DNA from: Methanobacteriota archaeon
Lineage (GTDB): Archaea; Thermoplasmatota; Poseidoniia; Poseidoniales; Thalassarchaeaceae
Assembly: GCA_018650285.1 (NCBI GenBank)
Contig: JABIGF010000003.1
Location: forward strand, 1 to 64,000
Reading direction: 5' to 3'
Length of the DNA stretch: 64,000 nucleotides
Position numbers and translations under genes: made by a program. The first letter of the stretch is position 1. The number at the start of each line of letters is the position of its first letter. Below, piece after piece: positions 16,449 to 26,045 of the stretch. Under the pieces are notes generated by a model that saw nothing but the letters and a program-made list of their open reading frames with translations, did not search any database and had not been told where the DNA came from.

Positions 16449-17258
16449 TCACATGAATTCGCCTTTGAAGTCGCATTGAGCACAACCCTGCCCATTACAA
16501 TAGTGGCAAGTGCGCCCCACGGACATATCATCACCTGAACTAGTACCAAGTTGGAAAATATCTTCATATTGGTCAAGTGACAAAGCAGAACGAAGATCGC
16601 CCACTGTCATCACGCCCCCTCTCTTTGAACTACCCTTGTTCTTCTCAAGCGAACCACGGAAATCACCCGCACCAGCCGACTGCCACGGCTCTGAAAATTC
16701 GGAACGTGGTTTGCGGCGCAAATTATTGGCGGCTTTTTTGATGACCATTACACCTAGCAAAAAGAGGGTGATTTCAATCACGAAGGGAGGCACTGCTAAG
16801 CCCACGACCTGTTCCCAATCAAGAGGTTGCCCCTCTGCCGTCAGAAGTCCTGTCGCATCAGCAAATGCAGTTGAAACCATACCAATGCCGAGCAGAAGGC
16901 GTAATCTTGCGAGGTTTTTTGACCAACCACGGGATATTTTGAGGCGCCCTGTTTGTTTCAACGCCATCAATGGAGCCGCTACAGAACTGAAGAATCCAAT
17001 TCCAGCAACAATGATGTCAGTTGCACGATAAGTCCCTAGTGGAGAAAGGCACTCGTGTGATTCTTGTGCGGATAGTGCTGAATTGATTGAAGACTTATCG
17101 CAATTACCTGCAATAATTTCTGAAATCTCCATCTTGTAGTGTACTAATTGATCGGGGTATTGAAAAAAGTATAGGCCAATTTCTGCATTATAAACTACAA
17201 ACGATAACAAAAGAGCGCCGACGATGGCGAAGATTAACGGCTTGGCCCTCGACATCAC
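16449..17258 (-). CDS. Four-helix membrane protein with DnaJ-like zinc knuckle tail
   Basis: This 269-residue protein has hydrophobic segments at about 7-30, 80-102, 118-140 and 150-172. A cytoplasmic-type tail ends in CHYCNGQGCAQCDFKGEF. Its CxxCxGxGCxxC spacing is like one DnaJ zinc-finger repeat and probably binds one zinc. The loop between segments 1 and 2 has two Cys that may pair outside the cell. No family recognised. It is divergent from nadB. Possibly a chaperone- or thiol-linked membrane factor, but this is inference. Confidence 0.6.
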   Translation of the reverse strand: MMSRAKPLIFAIVGALLLSFVVYNAEIGLYFFQYPDQLVHYKMEISEIIAGNCDKSSINSALSAQESHECLSPLGTYRATDIIVAGIGFFSSVAAPLMALKQTGRLKISRGWSKNLARLRLLLGIGMVSTAFADATGLLTAEGQPLDWEQVVGLAVPPFVIEITLFLLGVMVIKKAANNLRRKPRSEFSEPWQSAGAGDFRGSLEKNKGSSKRGGVMTVGDLRSALSLDQYEDIFQLGTSSGDDMSVGRTCHYCNGQGCAQCDFKGEFM

Positions 17259-17394
17259 CCCTAAGGCGGGCCCGAGGGATGATAGGCGTTGTGCTACAAT
17301 TGTTTAAGAAAACTGCACTATGTCACCTAAACTTACACGCCGACACAAACCTTCAATGCCGATAGTATTGAGGCGACTGCCCGGAGGGCACATT

Positions 17395-19044
17395 ATGGTA
17401 GACGTAACCATCGTTGGCTCAGGGATTGCAGGACTCTTTGTTGCAATTCGCTCCGCTAGAGCAGGGCAAACTGTTGCATTAGTCACAAAGCAACGCCTAT
17501 CGGATTCATCAACAAATTTCGCTCAAGGCGGTATAGCAGGAGTTCTAGACAGAAATGATGGTGATGCATTAGAAGCGCATGTCAAAGACACCTTAGAAGC
17601 AGGTGGCGGAATAGGTAATGAAAAAATCATCAGAATGGTTGTTGAAGAGGCAGCAGTAAGGATTCAAGACCTAATTGATGAAGGAGTTAACTTTCACAAA
17701 AATGACAGCGGCAACTATGATTTAGCTATGGAAGGCGGACATAATGAAAGGCGTATCTTACACGCTAAAGATGCAACTGGGGCTGAAATTGAACGGGCAT
17801 TGATTACCGCCTGTCTAAATGAACAACGTGTTACAATCTACGAAGATTGTCTCGCTCTAGATTTAATTCTTGATGACCGAACATCAAATGATAGGAAGGT
17901 TGTCGGGCTCTGGTGTTTGAAATCGGATTCAACCGTTTTCACTCTCCCAAGCCGCGCTGTTGTTCTAGCAACTGGTGGCGCTGGACAATTATGGCGGCAA
18001 ACTACCAATCCATCTGTTGCAACAGGTGATGGGATTGCCATGGCGGTCCGTGCAGGTGCTGCTGTACGAGACCTAGAATTTGTTCAATTCCATCCGACTT
18101 CATACAGCAATGGCACCACCAAATCATTTCTAATTTCAGAAGCTGTTCGTGGTGATGGTGCCGTATTAATGACTGAAGAGGACCTTACGAACTGGAGAGC
18201 CGCCAAACAATCAGACCAAAATGCAAATCCAAACGATTTCTCATTCATGCGCCACGCAGACAAACGTGGTAGTCTTGCAACTAGAGATATTGTTGCGCGG
18301 GCGGCCGATGCCGAACTGAAACGCAGTGGCCGCCGCCATGTTCTACTTGTGACCGAACATCTTGATGCTGAACATCTCGCCCAAAGATTTCCCACAATCG
18401 CCCAAAAATTAACAGATGTAAGAATCGAAATTGGCATCGACCCGATTCCAGTGGCACCTGCCGCCCACTACATTGTCGGCGGACTTGCTGTAAATGAATG
18501 GGGTGAAGTCAAACAGAGGGATTTGACAATTGATGAACAAACTTGCACCTCCTTGAGTGGAGGAATGTTAGAGGGATTGTTTGCAATAGGTGAAACAGCC
18601 TGCACAGGATTGCATGGAGCAAACCGTTTAGCAAGCAACTCACTTCTCGAAGCGGTGGTCTTCTCACACCGAGCAGGCGTGCGTCTCCAAGAGTGGTTGG
18701 CCACCCAAGGTGAAGAAAAAACAGGACTACCTGATTGGCGGGCTGATGGACTTGATAATTTGCAAGAACACGCTCCGTTAGTGCATGACCGCGCTGAATT
18801 GCGCTCCACCATGAGTGACGACATGGGTCTTGTAAAGAGTGGTTGGCGGATGAATCGGGCCAGTCGCAGATTGACTCTTCTTGACGATGAAATTGACCGT
18901 ATATGGCGGCGTTGCCTACCTACAAGGGAGGTCGTTGAGTTGCGAAATATGGTTCAACTAGCACAGATGGTTACTGCTGCATCTCTCAAGCGGAAAGAAA
19001 ATATTGGCCTACACTACAACCTAGATCTCAACAAAAAAATATGA
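17395..19044 (+). CDS. nadB: L-aspartate oxidase NadB
   Basis: This flavoprotein oxidises L-aspartate to iminoaspartate, the first step of de novo NAD synthesis. The 549-residue protein has an FAD Rossmann motif (VGSGIAGL), the family pattern SSTNFAQGGIAG, a substrate-loop region (EFVQFHPTSY) and a C-terminal signature (HGANRLASNSLLEA). The start at 17395 is chosen because GGAGG lies seven bases upstream and the FAD motif begins at once. The ATG at 17320 would add an unrelated basic stretch. Partners nadA and nadC are not in the window. Related succinate dehydrogenase and fumarate reductase flavoproteins are less likely, given length and the lone gene. Confidence 0.93.
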   Translation: MVDVTIVGSGIAGLFVAIRSARAGQTVALVTKQRLSDSSTNFAQGGIAGVLDRNDGDALEAHVKDTLEAGGGIGNEKIIRMVVEEAAVRIQDLIDEGVNFHKNDSGNYDLAMEGGHNERRILHAKDATGAEIERALITACLNEQRVTIYEDCLALDLILDDRTSNDRKVVGLWCLKSDSTVFTLPSRAVVLATGGAGQLWRQTTNPSVATGDGIAMAVRAGAAVRDLEFVQFHPTSYSNGTTKSFLISEAVRGDGAVLMTEEDLTNWRAAKQSDQNANPNDFSFMRHADKRGSLATRDIVARAADAELKRSGRRHVLLVTEHLDAEHLAQRFPTIAQKLTDVRIEIGIDPIPVAPAAHYIVGGLAVNEWGEVKQRDLTIDEQTCTSLSGGMLEGLFAIGETACTGLHGANRLASNSLLEAVVFSHRAGVRLQEWLATQGEEKTGLPDWRADGLDNLQEHAPLVHDRAELRSTMSDDMGLVKSGWRMNRASRRLTLLDDEIDRIWRRCLPTREVVELRNMVQLAQMVTAASLKRKENIGLHYNLDLNKKI

Positions 19045-19064
19045 CAAATGGTCACAAACCTCTG

Positions 19065-19895
19065 TCAGTCATAGATTCGCTGTCGACCTAATAGCATCGC
19101 TGCACCAACTGACATGGTTAGCACTGCAATTAAGGTGAATCCAGGGGTATTATTCGCATCAATAACGGCTTTGACATCACATCCCTTTGAATCAGTAGCA
19201 ACACCAGCGGTTGTATTCTCGCAGTCATCCCATGCATCAATCACGCCATCTGCATCTTCATCATCAAATGAGGGGGCTAATTCAGGTACGCTAAGTGTGC
19301 ACCCTTTGCGCTCAATGATGTTTATCTCAGTTAATTCGTATTCGATGCCATCAAGGGTTTGATTATCGGTTGTGCTATTATCTTCAACCGCATCAAAAAC
19401 GAATCTCATTTCATTTGCAATTGCAGACTGAGATGAATCAGAATCAACCAAAGCAACAATGATGCCCAATTCTATTGCATCCTCAGATTTTTCATCATGA
19501 GATGGAACAATATGAATTCGACTATTTTCAGTCGCAATTTGAACACCCTCATCAGACCATTGGTGATTTACTGTCCCTACAAGTTTCGAGGCCATGAGGG
19601 TATAGAAATCACCCTGGACTTGATTTAAACCTGAACTGGAAATGTCAACGCGTTCAGGGAATATGGTGAATTCCCAAGAAATGTTATTCGTTACATCGTT
19701 TTCTTCTGTGGCATCTTCAACATATCTTATCTCGTATTCCACACGAATGCCGGATTGACCTTCAAATTCGGTATTTTCAAATCCAGTATCTTCAGAAGAT
19801 TCGCTCACGCCTTTTATGTCAGTATGCCCAAAATGAAACCCTTCCCAAACAATTTTTTTTTGAAATCCATCGGTCATAGTTTCAATTGAAGTCAT
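19065..19895 (-). CDS. PGF-CTERM surface protein lacking a signal peptide
   Basis: This 276-residue acidic protein has a beta-rich body, then a thrombospondin type 3-like Ca-binding segment (DEDADGVIDAWDDC). The C-terminal sorting signal has TPGF, a hydrophobic helix and a basic end (GRQR), matching archaeosortase PGF-CTERM substrates that are exported and lipid-anchored. Yet its first ATG gives no signal peptide. The frame continues without a stop for 17 sense codons upstream to a TAA (19947-19949). That TAA ends the preceding secreted protein in the same frame. The two may be one gene split by a nonsense change, or may be joined by readthrough. Confidence 0.6.
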   Translation of the reverse strand: MTSIETMTDGFQKKIVWEGFHFGHTDIKGVSESSEDTGFENTEFEGQSGIRVEYEIRYVEDATEENDVTNNISWEFTIFPERVDISSSGLNQVQGDFYTLMASKLVGTVNHQWSDEGVQIATENSRIHIVPSHDEKSEDAIELGIIVALVDSDSSQSAIANEMRFVFDAVEDNSTTDNQTLDGIEYELTEINIIERKGCTLSVPELAPSFDDEDADGVIDAWDDCENTTAGVATDSKGCDVKAVIDANNTPGFTLIAVLTMSVGAAMLLGRQRIYD

Positions 19896-19946
19896 CCGAA
19901 CATCGAACCCTTTGTTTAATGCTGAAGCAAAGTTGGTACCTGCAAG

Positions 19947-20279
19947 TTACTCTTCTGTAGGTTTCTCATCACATTCAACAGGTGTAATTGGAAGTTCATC
20001 TCCATGCCATTGCCACCTAATCACATTTCCTTCTGCATCAACTATCTTTCCATCTGGGTCGCATATCCAAACACCCTCAGTCGTTTCATGTTCGGGTGGT
20101 AAGTCTTGGCAAAGATCTGTGGCGGTTTGATTTTCTCCTGGTTGTTGGTTTGTATCATCATTACGAGCAGATGTTTGGCTGGTTATATCGTTCACAACAG
20201 GAGGCTGTTCAAAGCCAACTGGTAAACACATGCAGAGCAGCAAAAGAACAGTTATTATCGCCAAGGTTGTTTTTTTCAT
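19947..20279 (-). CDS. Small secreted protein, possibly N-terminal half of a split surface protein
   Basis: The 110-residue product from the ATG at 20279 begins with a clear signal peptide (MKKTTLAIITVLLLLCMC). The mature part is acidic, with four Cys (TDLCQDLPPEH, EGVWICDPDGKI). It shares its reading frame with the PGF-CTERM protein downstream, separated only by a TAA and 17 open codons. Alone it has no anchor and would be released. With the next frame it would make a complete signal-to-anchor surface protein of about 400 residues. No domain recognised. Confidence 0.55.
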   Translation of the reverse strand: MKKTTLAIITVLLLLCMCLPVGFEQPPVVNDITSQTSARNDDTNQQPGENQTATDLCQDLPPEHETTEGVWICDPDGKIVDAEGNVIRWQWHGDELPITPVECDEKPTEE

Positions 20280-20337
20280 GTTACTCGCAAGCACAGATAC
20301 ACGAAATAGGTAACGAAGCCAAAGTTTGCTTCAAGCA

Positions 20338-21684
20338 TCAATTTGAACTAGGCAAATAAATCCCATCTGGAGCGAGTTGAGGGAGGAGGTATTGTCCATC
20401 AGTAATCAATGCAAATACCTGCACATCCATGCTTTCAAGCAACTCTTTTGAGCACGGCTCCCATTCATTTGTAATGCCATCACAGGTTGCTGTGTCATTG
20501 AGAATACCCATATTACTGACTTGTGCCCAATAAATATACTCGATAGCCATGCATCCATAATCACATGTTTCATCATCATAATGATACCACGCATCTTCAG
20601 GATAACTGTTTGGGTGGTCAATAAATTGCCCACCACGTGCCTCGTCCATTGCACTAGAAAGTAACGAAGAGTCAGGTTGGAATCCAAAAGCATCAGGATA
20701 AATGTTGGCGTGGCCACGATGATTGATAGTGTGCATTATTTCCTCTACGGTAGCATCTGAGCCCCAATGACCCGTTTGAGTAGGGTCAACTTCTTCTGCG
20801 TATAGTACTGCACTAACACCTTGCCCACGATAATTATCTTCAAAATTCTTGTACCCCGGTGAGCCATCGTAATCAAACATAGGAATCATCGCACTAACAT
20901 TTTGAAGGCGACTGAGTAGTACAGAATCATCAACCGCTCCATCTTCATTATTATCCAGTAATTCAGCTAGCACAGAAGCGGCATGAAACACTTGGTCGTC
21001 TCGTAATCCAGATTCAGCATATATTCCTAGGCCGAATACATCTACATATTTGGTAAAGCAACCCATGCCACTTTGGTTGGAAATAGGGTTTGCTTGAATT
21101 ACAAAATTTGAGACATTGGATGTAATCTCTGATTCAAGTTGCTCAGTGTCGCAATCTTGATTTTGATTATTTGGTGGCCCATCTCCATCACGCCACCCAA
21201 GTCCCCCTTCATCTATTTTGAAAACCTCAGCCAAATTGAAAGTTTGCTGACCGTATCCCTCTGAATTCAAATCAACCCATGCTTGAGCATATTCTAATGC
21301 GGTCCCATTATTTTGCCAATTTTGTTCTAATTCCAAAGCAACTTCTTCGTATGCTAAATCGTCGTATTCATCATGAAAGCAGCCAACTGCGGCGCCATAA
21401 TTTTCAAGTTCATATTCAGCAATAAATGAATAAACCGCTGCTTGATAAGGATCATGTGGCCAAATCATGTCACATCCTTCATAGTCTAAAAATACATCAA
21501 ATACTTCATCTTCCCAAAGATCAATCAATGCAATAGAACTGATAATAAAAAAGAAAATAACAACCGGCGCAATAAATTTCCATGGTTTTTTGCGAGGCGT
21601 GGAAGGATTCATCTCAGCCCCTGCGCCCCAATGCCCTACGACAAAAGATTGTGGGCTATCACCTGCTTGATTGAATATCCCCAC
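20338..21684 (-). CDS. Membrane-anchored extracellular protein, putative metallopeptidase-like
   Basis: This 448-residue protein has a single N-terminal membrane helix (KFIAPVVIFFFIISSIALI) and a large acidic extracellular domain. The domain contains a Ca-binding-like loop (LDNNEDGAVDD) and a His-rich motif (TVEEIMHTINHRGHANIYP). That motif recalls zinc peptidase helices but is not a standard HExxH. Several Cys may form disulphides. The GTG at 21684 follows GGAGGT and is used as start; the ATG at 21612, nearer the helix, is an alternative. Similar proteins occur among unannotated marine microbial proteins. Activity is unproven. Confidence 0.55.
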   Translation of the reverse strand: MGIFNQAGDSPQSFVVGHWGAGAEMNPSTPRKKPWKFIAPVVIFFFIISSIALIDLWEDEVFDVFLDYEGCDMIWPHDPYQAAVYSFIAEYELENYGAAVGCFHDEYDDLAYEEVALELEQNWQNNGTALEYAQAWVDLNSEGYGQQTFNLAEVFKIDEGGLGWRDGDGPPNNQNQDCDTEQLESEITSNVSNFVIQANPISNQSGMGCFTKYVDVFGLGIYAESGLRDDQVFHAASVLAELLDNNEDGAVDDSVLLSRLQNVSAMIPMFDYDGSPGYKNFEDNYRGQGVSAVLYAEEVDPTQTGHWGSDATVEEIMHTINHRGHANIYPDAFGFQPDSSLLSSAMDEARGGQFIDHPNSYPEDAWYHYDDETCDYGCMAIEYIYWAQVSNMGILNDTATCDGITNEWEPCSKELLESMDVQVFALITDGQYLLPQLAPDGIYLPSSN

Positions 21685-21772
21685 ACACCTCCGAATATTA
21701 TTGAGGTGATAATGAATGTCCCTGCATGCGGTTGATTGGTGATTATTTCTAATTGAATGACAGAATGAAATA

Positions 21773-22732
21773 TCAAGTAGTATTCATTGAATGCTCAATT
21801 CCTTTAACCAAAGTCAATAGTTGCTGATTCAGCGGCGTGGGGATACCTAATTCTTCACCGCGCATTACAACCTCTCCGCAAAGAGAATCAATTTCAGTCA
21901 CTTTGCCAGCCATCACATCTTGCAACATGGAACAACGATTGTTTGCAGTCGCCTCTAACACCCTTTTCAATTCTGCATCACAATCAAAATAGGACATATC
22001 AACGCCTTCTGCAGATGCTACTTGGCACGCTTCCAACATCGCAGAAAGTGCCTGTTCATACAAGTCAGGCCTTGCTAATAACTCTCCATTTCTGACACCA
22101 CAAATTGCAGCCAGCGGATTGATTGCTACATTGATGAGTAACTTTTGCCACACCATCTCGTCCGCATCAAACTCCCATTCAGGATTCAAATTAGAATCAT
22201 CTAACAACTCAAGTAATTCCATTACCCGCAAGTCCCCAGCTGTCAATTCCGATTCGAGTAAGCAAGCGAGACGAAAAGCACCTCGCCCTGTCCAATGCAC
22301 CTCGCCGGGTCCAACTCTCATCGCCGCGTGTGTTGTACATCCTGCTAGCACCCTATGTCTACCAAGACGGCCCACTAATCGTTCAGAGTGGCCCAACCCA
22401 TTCTGTATACTGATAGCAATTCCTCTCGGCCTAAGAAGAGTTTCTGCGGCTTTTGCTAATGCTGGTGTAGCATTTGATTTGCCACAGATAATAGCCACAT
22501 CTGCGCAACTGAAAAGCGGTTCAATTATTTCGGAATCAGCAACCACCCATCGGTCGGAGGAAAAATGTTCCAACTCGCCCTCAGGAGTTGTCATAATGAG
22601 TCCTGATGATGCTAATGCGGCGCTATGGGCGCCGCGACCATAAAGAATCAAATCGGCATCTGTTTTTGCTAAATTTGCTGCCAACATTGAGCCAATTGCA
22701 CCGACGCCAAGCAGTGCAATACGCAATTTCAA
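21773..22732 (-). CDS. panE: Ketopantoate reductase family protein (PanE/ApbA)
   Basis: This 319-residue NADPH-dependent reductase has a Rossmann start (LGVGAIGSMLAANL), the conserved QNG, the helical dimer domain with catalytic Lys and Asn (KLLINVAINPLAAI), and TEIDSLCGEVV. It would reduce 2-dehydropantoate to pantoate for coenzyme A; related 2-hydroxyacid activity is possible. The likely TTG start (22730-22732) overlaps the upstream TGA as TTGA, with GGGGG before it. A GTG at 22747 is the alternative. It is translationally coupled to an unrelated membrane protein, so its pathway context is unclear. Confidence 0.82.
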   Translation of the reverse strand: MKLRIALLGVGAIGSMLAANLAKTDADLILYGRGAHSAALASSGLIMTTPEGELEHFSSDRWVVADSEIIEPLFSCADVAIICGKSNATPALAKAAETLLRPRGIAISIQNGLGHSERLVGRLGRHRVLAGCTTHAAMRVGPGEVHWTGRGAFRLACLLESELTAGDLRVMELLELLDDSNLNPEWEFDADEMVWQKLLINVAINPLAAICGVRNGELLARPDLYEQALSAMLEACQVASAEGVDMSYFDCDAELKRVLEATANNRCSMLQDVMAGKVTEIDSLCGEVVMRGEELGIPTPLNQQLLTLVKGIEHSMNTT

Positions 22733-25299
22733 GCCCCCAACACGCACTGCACATTTTCATCTGAAGGATCCAAATCTGTGCCAACCATGCACCATGATGC
22801 GATATTCAATCGAATTGAATTCGTTATCCCCGACTCCTCATCTAATGAAAGCCAAGCAGTTTGCATCACTTCTGTTGGATTGAATAATTGTGTTAAATTG
22901 AGTTGCACCGAACCACCTACTGGGACCGTTACTCCTTCAGCACCTTCCCAACCGGTCAAATTATCATCCAAACTATGATGACTCATTGTCACAATTGTAA
23001 TCGAATCATTACCAAGATTAACCAATTCCCAAAGCCCACTTTGTAGAGGCATGTCAACCCACGACCAAGTAATCTCTCCTCCAAATTTGAGAGCAAGAGC
23101 GGGCCCTGCAGCGGTTGTGTAGTTTGCTTGTTGTGGTGGAGTTAAACTACTATCACAGGCGGCAATCACCCCTCCAATTGGCAAATCAAGTGGCATAGTA
23201 AAATCTCCATCCACATCAGGAATTCTAATTTCACTATCTATTTCCGTCATCCATGTATATTCATCATCAATCATATTTGGTTCACGTATGGCTACCTTAG
23301 AACAGGTCTCCAAACCTTCACCCCATGCGACATGACTACCATTTGCTAACCAAGCGGGTGTGTGTTCTAGTTTACCATCTAATATCCAACCACCATTTGG
23401 AATAGGCATAGTTGAAATCGGGTTTTGTAATCTAATAGGCCACTCTGAACTTTGTCCTTCATCACTGACAAACTCTAGTGGCAGTAACTGACCATATTGG
23501 TCTGAATCCAATACCATGCGCCCATAATTAGGTCCGCTCAAGCAAATTTCAGGCTCACTTTCAGTAGTAAATAGGCCATCGACAGGACTGCTAACACTCC
23601 AAAGCAGAGCAGATGTTGAGAAATTCCCTGACAACTGCTTGCCACTAAATGTAAGATTTGTACAGGCAAGCAAGCCATCAAAAGTCGGCTCAAGTCGCCA
23701 GTCAGATTGAATTGGTGATACCGCTGCATCCGGATTCAATTTAATCGATTTAATTGACCGCTGGGAATCAGCATCAACGATGAAATGAATAGTAGTAGGC
23801 AATATCTCAGAACTGTTGTTTGCTATCATGCTAGAAACTGTGGCGACCTTTTTGTTGAGTAAGTCAACATCACCAACATCGCATTGAACAGGTAACGCCA
23901 CCGCCCCATTGCCACAATCAATTGTCAAATTCCAATCAACTCTAGGGGGGTCAGCCCAGACAGAAACTTGAACAAAACGCTGGGAAACACCTATCATTTC
24001 AAATTCCAAATCATGTGACCACTCTTCATCAAGTGAAATTGTTTGTTCATCAGCCCAATCAAGCTCTAAACCGGCTTCCCAATCATCATATCCTACAACT
24101 GTAGCAAGACCAGGGAATGTCAAAAACAAAGTGAAAGAGACTGCTACGAAGGCGCGGAATCGAAAATTATTCTCCAACTCTGTCGTATTATCAACAATCA
24201 AGCCGGCAGCCATTACTGATTGCTCCGAAAACATTCTCCATACTCCAAGAGCAAAGAGGAATATCCATGGTGTGAAACCAGAAGTTATCAGGACAACAAC
24301 AACGCCCATCAAAAAGAATCCATACAACAAAAACTCTGTATTTGACTCTGTCATTTTCTCACTGCCTACAATGGCCCAAAGAAATCTGTAACCAGGGAAA
24401 CCAGGAATTGGTAGTAATAAAATCCAACCAAATGTCATCAACGCTTGCCCTGCTAAGGCTAGCGGATGCAACCAAACTGTCCTTGCAACAATTTCTTCTG
24501 ATGGAATAATGAATGATGCAACAAAATTGGTTAATGTATTCAACTGAATTATTGCCGGCATTCCAACGAAATCAGGAGACTCATTTGGTGTCAAGAAAAT
24601 TCCAATGACAGAAAAAATGAATCCTATTGCAATGAAAGAAATCGGCATCACAAGACCTGATATCAACATTCCACGCCGATTAATCCAAGTTGCTGTCTTC
24701 ATGAATTTCTGATTCATCAGTGCTAACAATCCAAATGGCCACAATATGACAGATTTACTAAAGAACATAATTGGGGAAATTGCTGGCAAGAAATGGCCAA
24801 TTCCCACGCCTAAATGATGAAAAACTCGCGTTCTGATAACAGAAGTGAAGAACAATGTAGCAACTAATGGTAGTGCGAAATAGAGAAATGATTGTTGCAA
24901 TATTGCAGCATCAAACCAATTGACACCTTCATTCTGATATGCTATCCATCTAGTACCTAGGACCAAACTGAACAGCATTGCAAAACTCCAAATGATGAAT
25001 TGTATGAATGGCGTCTGTTCAAGATTAATATCTTCTGACAAATCAAGAAGAGATAGATGGTAAGGCTCACCTACATCGAGAAACGCTCGCCAACCGTGAC
25101 TGCGCAGATGCTCATCTAATTTGATGACGCTATCACTAGCGCTACCCTCCAAAGGAGAAACCTGCCACCCAGGAAAGTCGCCAATAGAGTCGCTTAGACG
25201 TTTGAAATGGCGGTCAACAATGTGCTCAAGAAGATCTCTCTCGCTCCATGCTTTCTTCTGAAGCAATAGTGGCTCGAGTTGTTTCTCATCACCAGACAT
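22729..25299 (-). CDS. Large polytopic membrane protein with extracellular beta domain, M50-like remnant
   Basis: This 856-residue protein has a cytoplasmic N-terminal 100 residues and about eight to nine membrane helices (about 105-385). A large C-terminal beta-rich domain (about 400-856) has few repeats. The membrane region has LLLPIPGFPGYRFL, which resembles the NxxPxxxLDG motif of site-2 (M50) proteases. The HExxH helix is replaced by FHHLGVGIGHF, so peptidase activity is doubtful. It may be a non-catalytic M50 relative or a coincidence. The gene overlaps the ketopantoate reductase start by four bases. No signal peptide is seen. Confidence 0.55.
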   Translation of the reverse strand: MSGDEKQLEPLLLQKKAWSERDLLEHIVDRHFKRLSDSIGDFPGWQVSPLEGSASDSVIKLDEHLRSHGWRAFLDVGEPYHLSLLDLSEDINLEQTPFIQFIIWSFAMLFSLVLGTRWIAYQNEGVNWFDAAILQQSFLYFALPLVATLFFTSVIRTRVFHHLGVGIGHFLPAISPIMFFSKSVILWPFGLLALMNQKFMKTATWINRRGMLISGLVMPISFIAIGFIFSVIGIFLTPNESPDFVGMPAIIQLNTLTNFVASFIIPSEEIVARTVWLHPLALAGQALMTFGWILLLPIPGFPGYRFLWAIVGSEKMTESNTEFLLYGFFLMGVVVVLITSGFTPWIFLFALGVWRMFSEQSVMAAGLIVDNTTELENNFRFRAFVAVSFTLFLTFPGLATVVGYDDWEAGLELDWADEQTISLDEEWSHDLEFEMIGVSQRFVQVSVWADPPRVDWNLTIDCGNGAVALPVQCDVGDVDLLNKKVATVSSMIANNSSEILPTTIHFIVDADSQRSIKSIKLNPDAAVSPIQSDWRLEPTFDGLLACTNLTFSGKQLSGNFSTSALLWSVSSPVDGLFTTESEPEICLSGPNYGRMVLDSDQYGQLLPLEFVSDEGQSSEWPIRLQNPISTMPIPNGGWILDGKLEHTPAWLANGSHVAWGEGLETCSKVAIREPNMIDDEYTWMTEIDSEIRIPDVDGDFTMPLDLPIGGVIAACDSSLTPPQQANYTTAAGPALALKFGGEITWSWVDMPLQSGLWELVNLGNDSITIVTMSHHSLDDNLTGWEGAEGVTVPVGGSVQLNLTQLFNPTEVMQTAWLSLDEESGITNSIRLNIASWCMVGTDLDPSDENVQCVLGA

Positions 25300-25354
25300 A
25301 CGCCGCCTCCATCACACGGGGAAGGCTCATGTCGTATCAACCCTTGACCAATCA

Positions 25355-25375
25355 TTCCACTCTTATAGAGTGGAA
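25355..25375 (-). terminator. Hairpin after ATP synthase operon
   Basis: A perfect 9-bp stem, TTCCACTCT / AGAGTGGAA, with a 3-base loop lies 14 bases after the atpD stop. On the minus strand it is preceded by T-rich sequence (ATTTTCAGTAAATTTT). Position and strength suggest an end-of-operon signal. Confidence 0.5.
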
Positions 25376-25388
25376 AATTTACTGAAAA

Positions 25389-26006
25389 TTACTTGTTCTT
25401 GAATCTCTTAAGTCTGAAAGTTTCTTCTCTTTCCATCTCTTCAAGTCGAAGTTGAATGAATGACTGTGCCTCTTGCATTTCTGGAATGACCTTGAATTCT
25501 AGAGCGTTTACACGACGCTTTGTCGCTTCAATCTCAACAAGTAGTCGCTTCAATGTTGATTCCATCTCAGCAGCCTTGACAATGCTTTCAATCAAAGTGC
25601 CATAGGAATCTGCTGCTTCATCTAGATAAGGTGAGCCACCAATTAATCCTAGTCCGCGCTCTTCAAGAGTCTGTGACAAATATCGCCCCTCTACTTTAGG
25701 AACTACAACACCCATGATGTTGTGTCGACTGACCTCAACCTCTGGACTCTGAGCAATTGCGATTGCAGCGCTCTTCACTGCTAGACCACCTTCGATGGAA
25801 CTAGCCAAATTAATCGCTTGCTTTGCTTCAATGAAAGTGTTGACTAGCGCTTGCTTTGCCTCAATCATCTCAGACAATAGAATGCGGAATTCATAGAAAA
25901 GACCGTCGCGCTTCAACTTCAACAGATTGTATCCATTCTGTGTCTGCTTAATGCGGCGCTTCAGATTGATGAGTTCGCTGCGCGTCGGTTTGATATCCAA
26001 TGCCAT
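25389..26006 (-). CDS. atpD: A-type ATP synthase subunit D (central stalk)
   Basis: This 205-residue rotor axle subunit links the A3B3 head to the membrane ring. It shows the family start (KPTRSELINLKRRIKQTQNG), then a long coiled-coil hairpin and a basic C-terminus (LEEMEREETFRLKRFKN). It is the last gene of the H-I-K-E-C-F-A-B-D operon, 39 bases after atpB and followed by a strong hairpin. Confidence 0.95.
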   Translation of the reverse strand: MALDIKPTRSELINLKRRIKQTQNGYNLLKLKRDGLFYEFRILLSEMIEAKQALVNTFIEAKQAINLASSIEGGLAVKSAAIAIAQSPEVEVSRHNIMGVVVPKVEGRYLSQTLEERGLGLIGGSPYLDEAADSYGTLIESIVKAAEMESTLKRLLVEIEATKRRVNALEFKVIPEMQEAQSFIQLRLEEMEREETFRLKRFKNK

Positions 26007-26045
26007 CTTTTCTCACCACCTATTTTCTATTAATTCAATTCCAAA

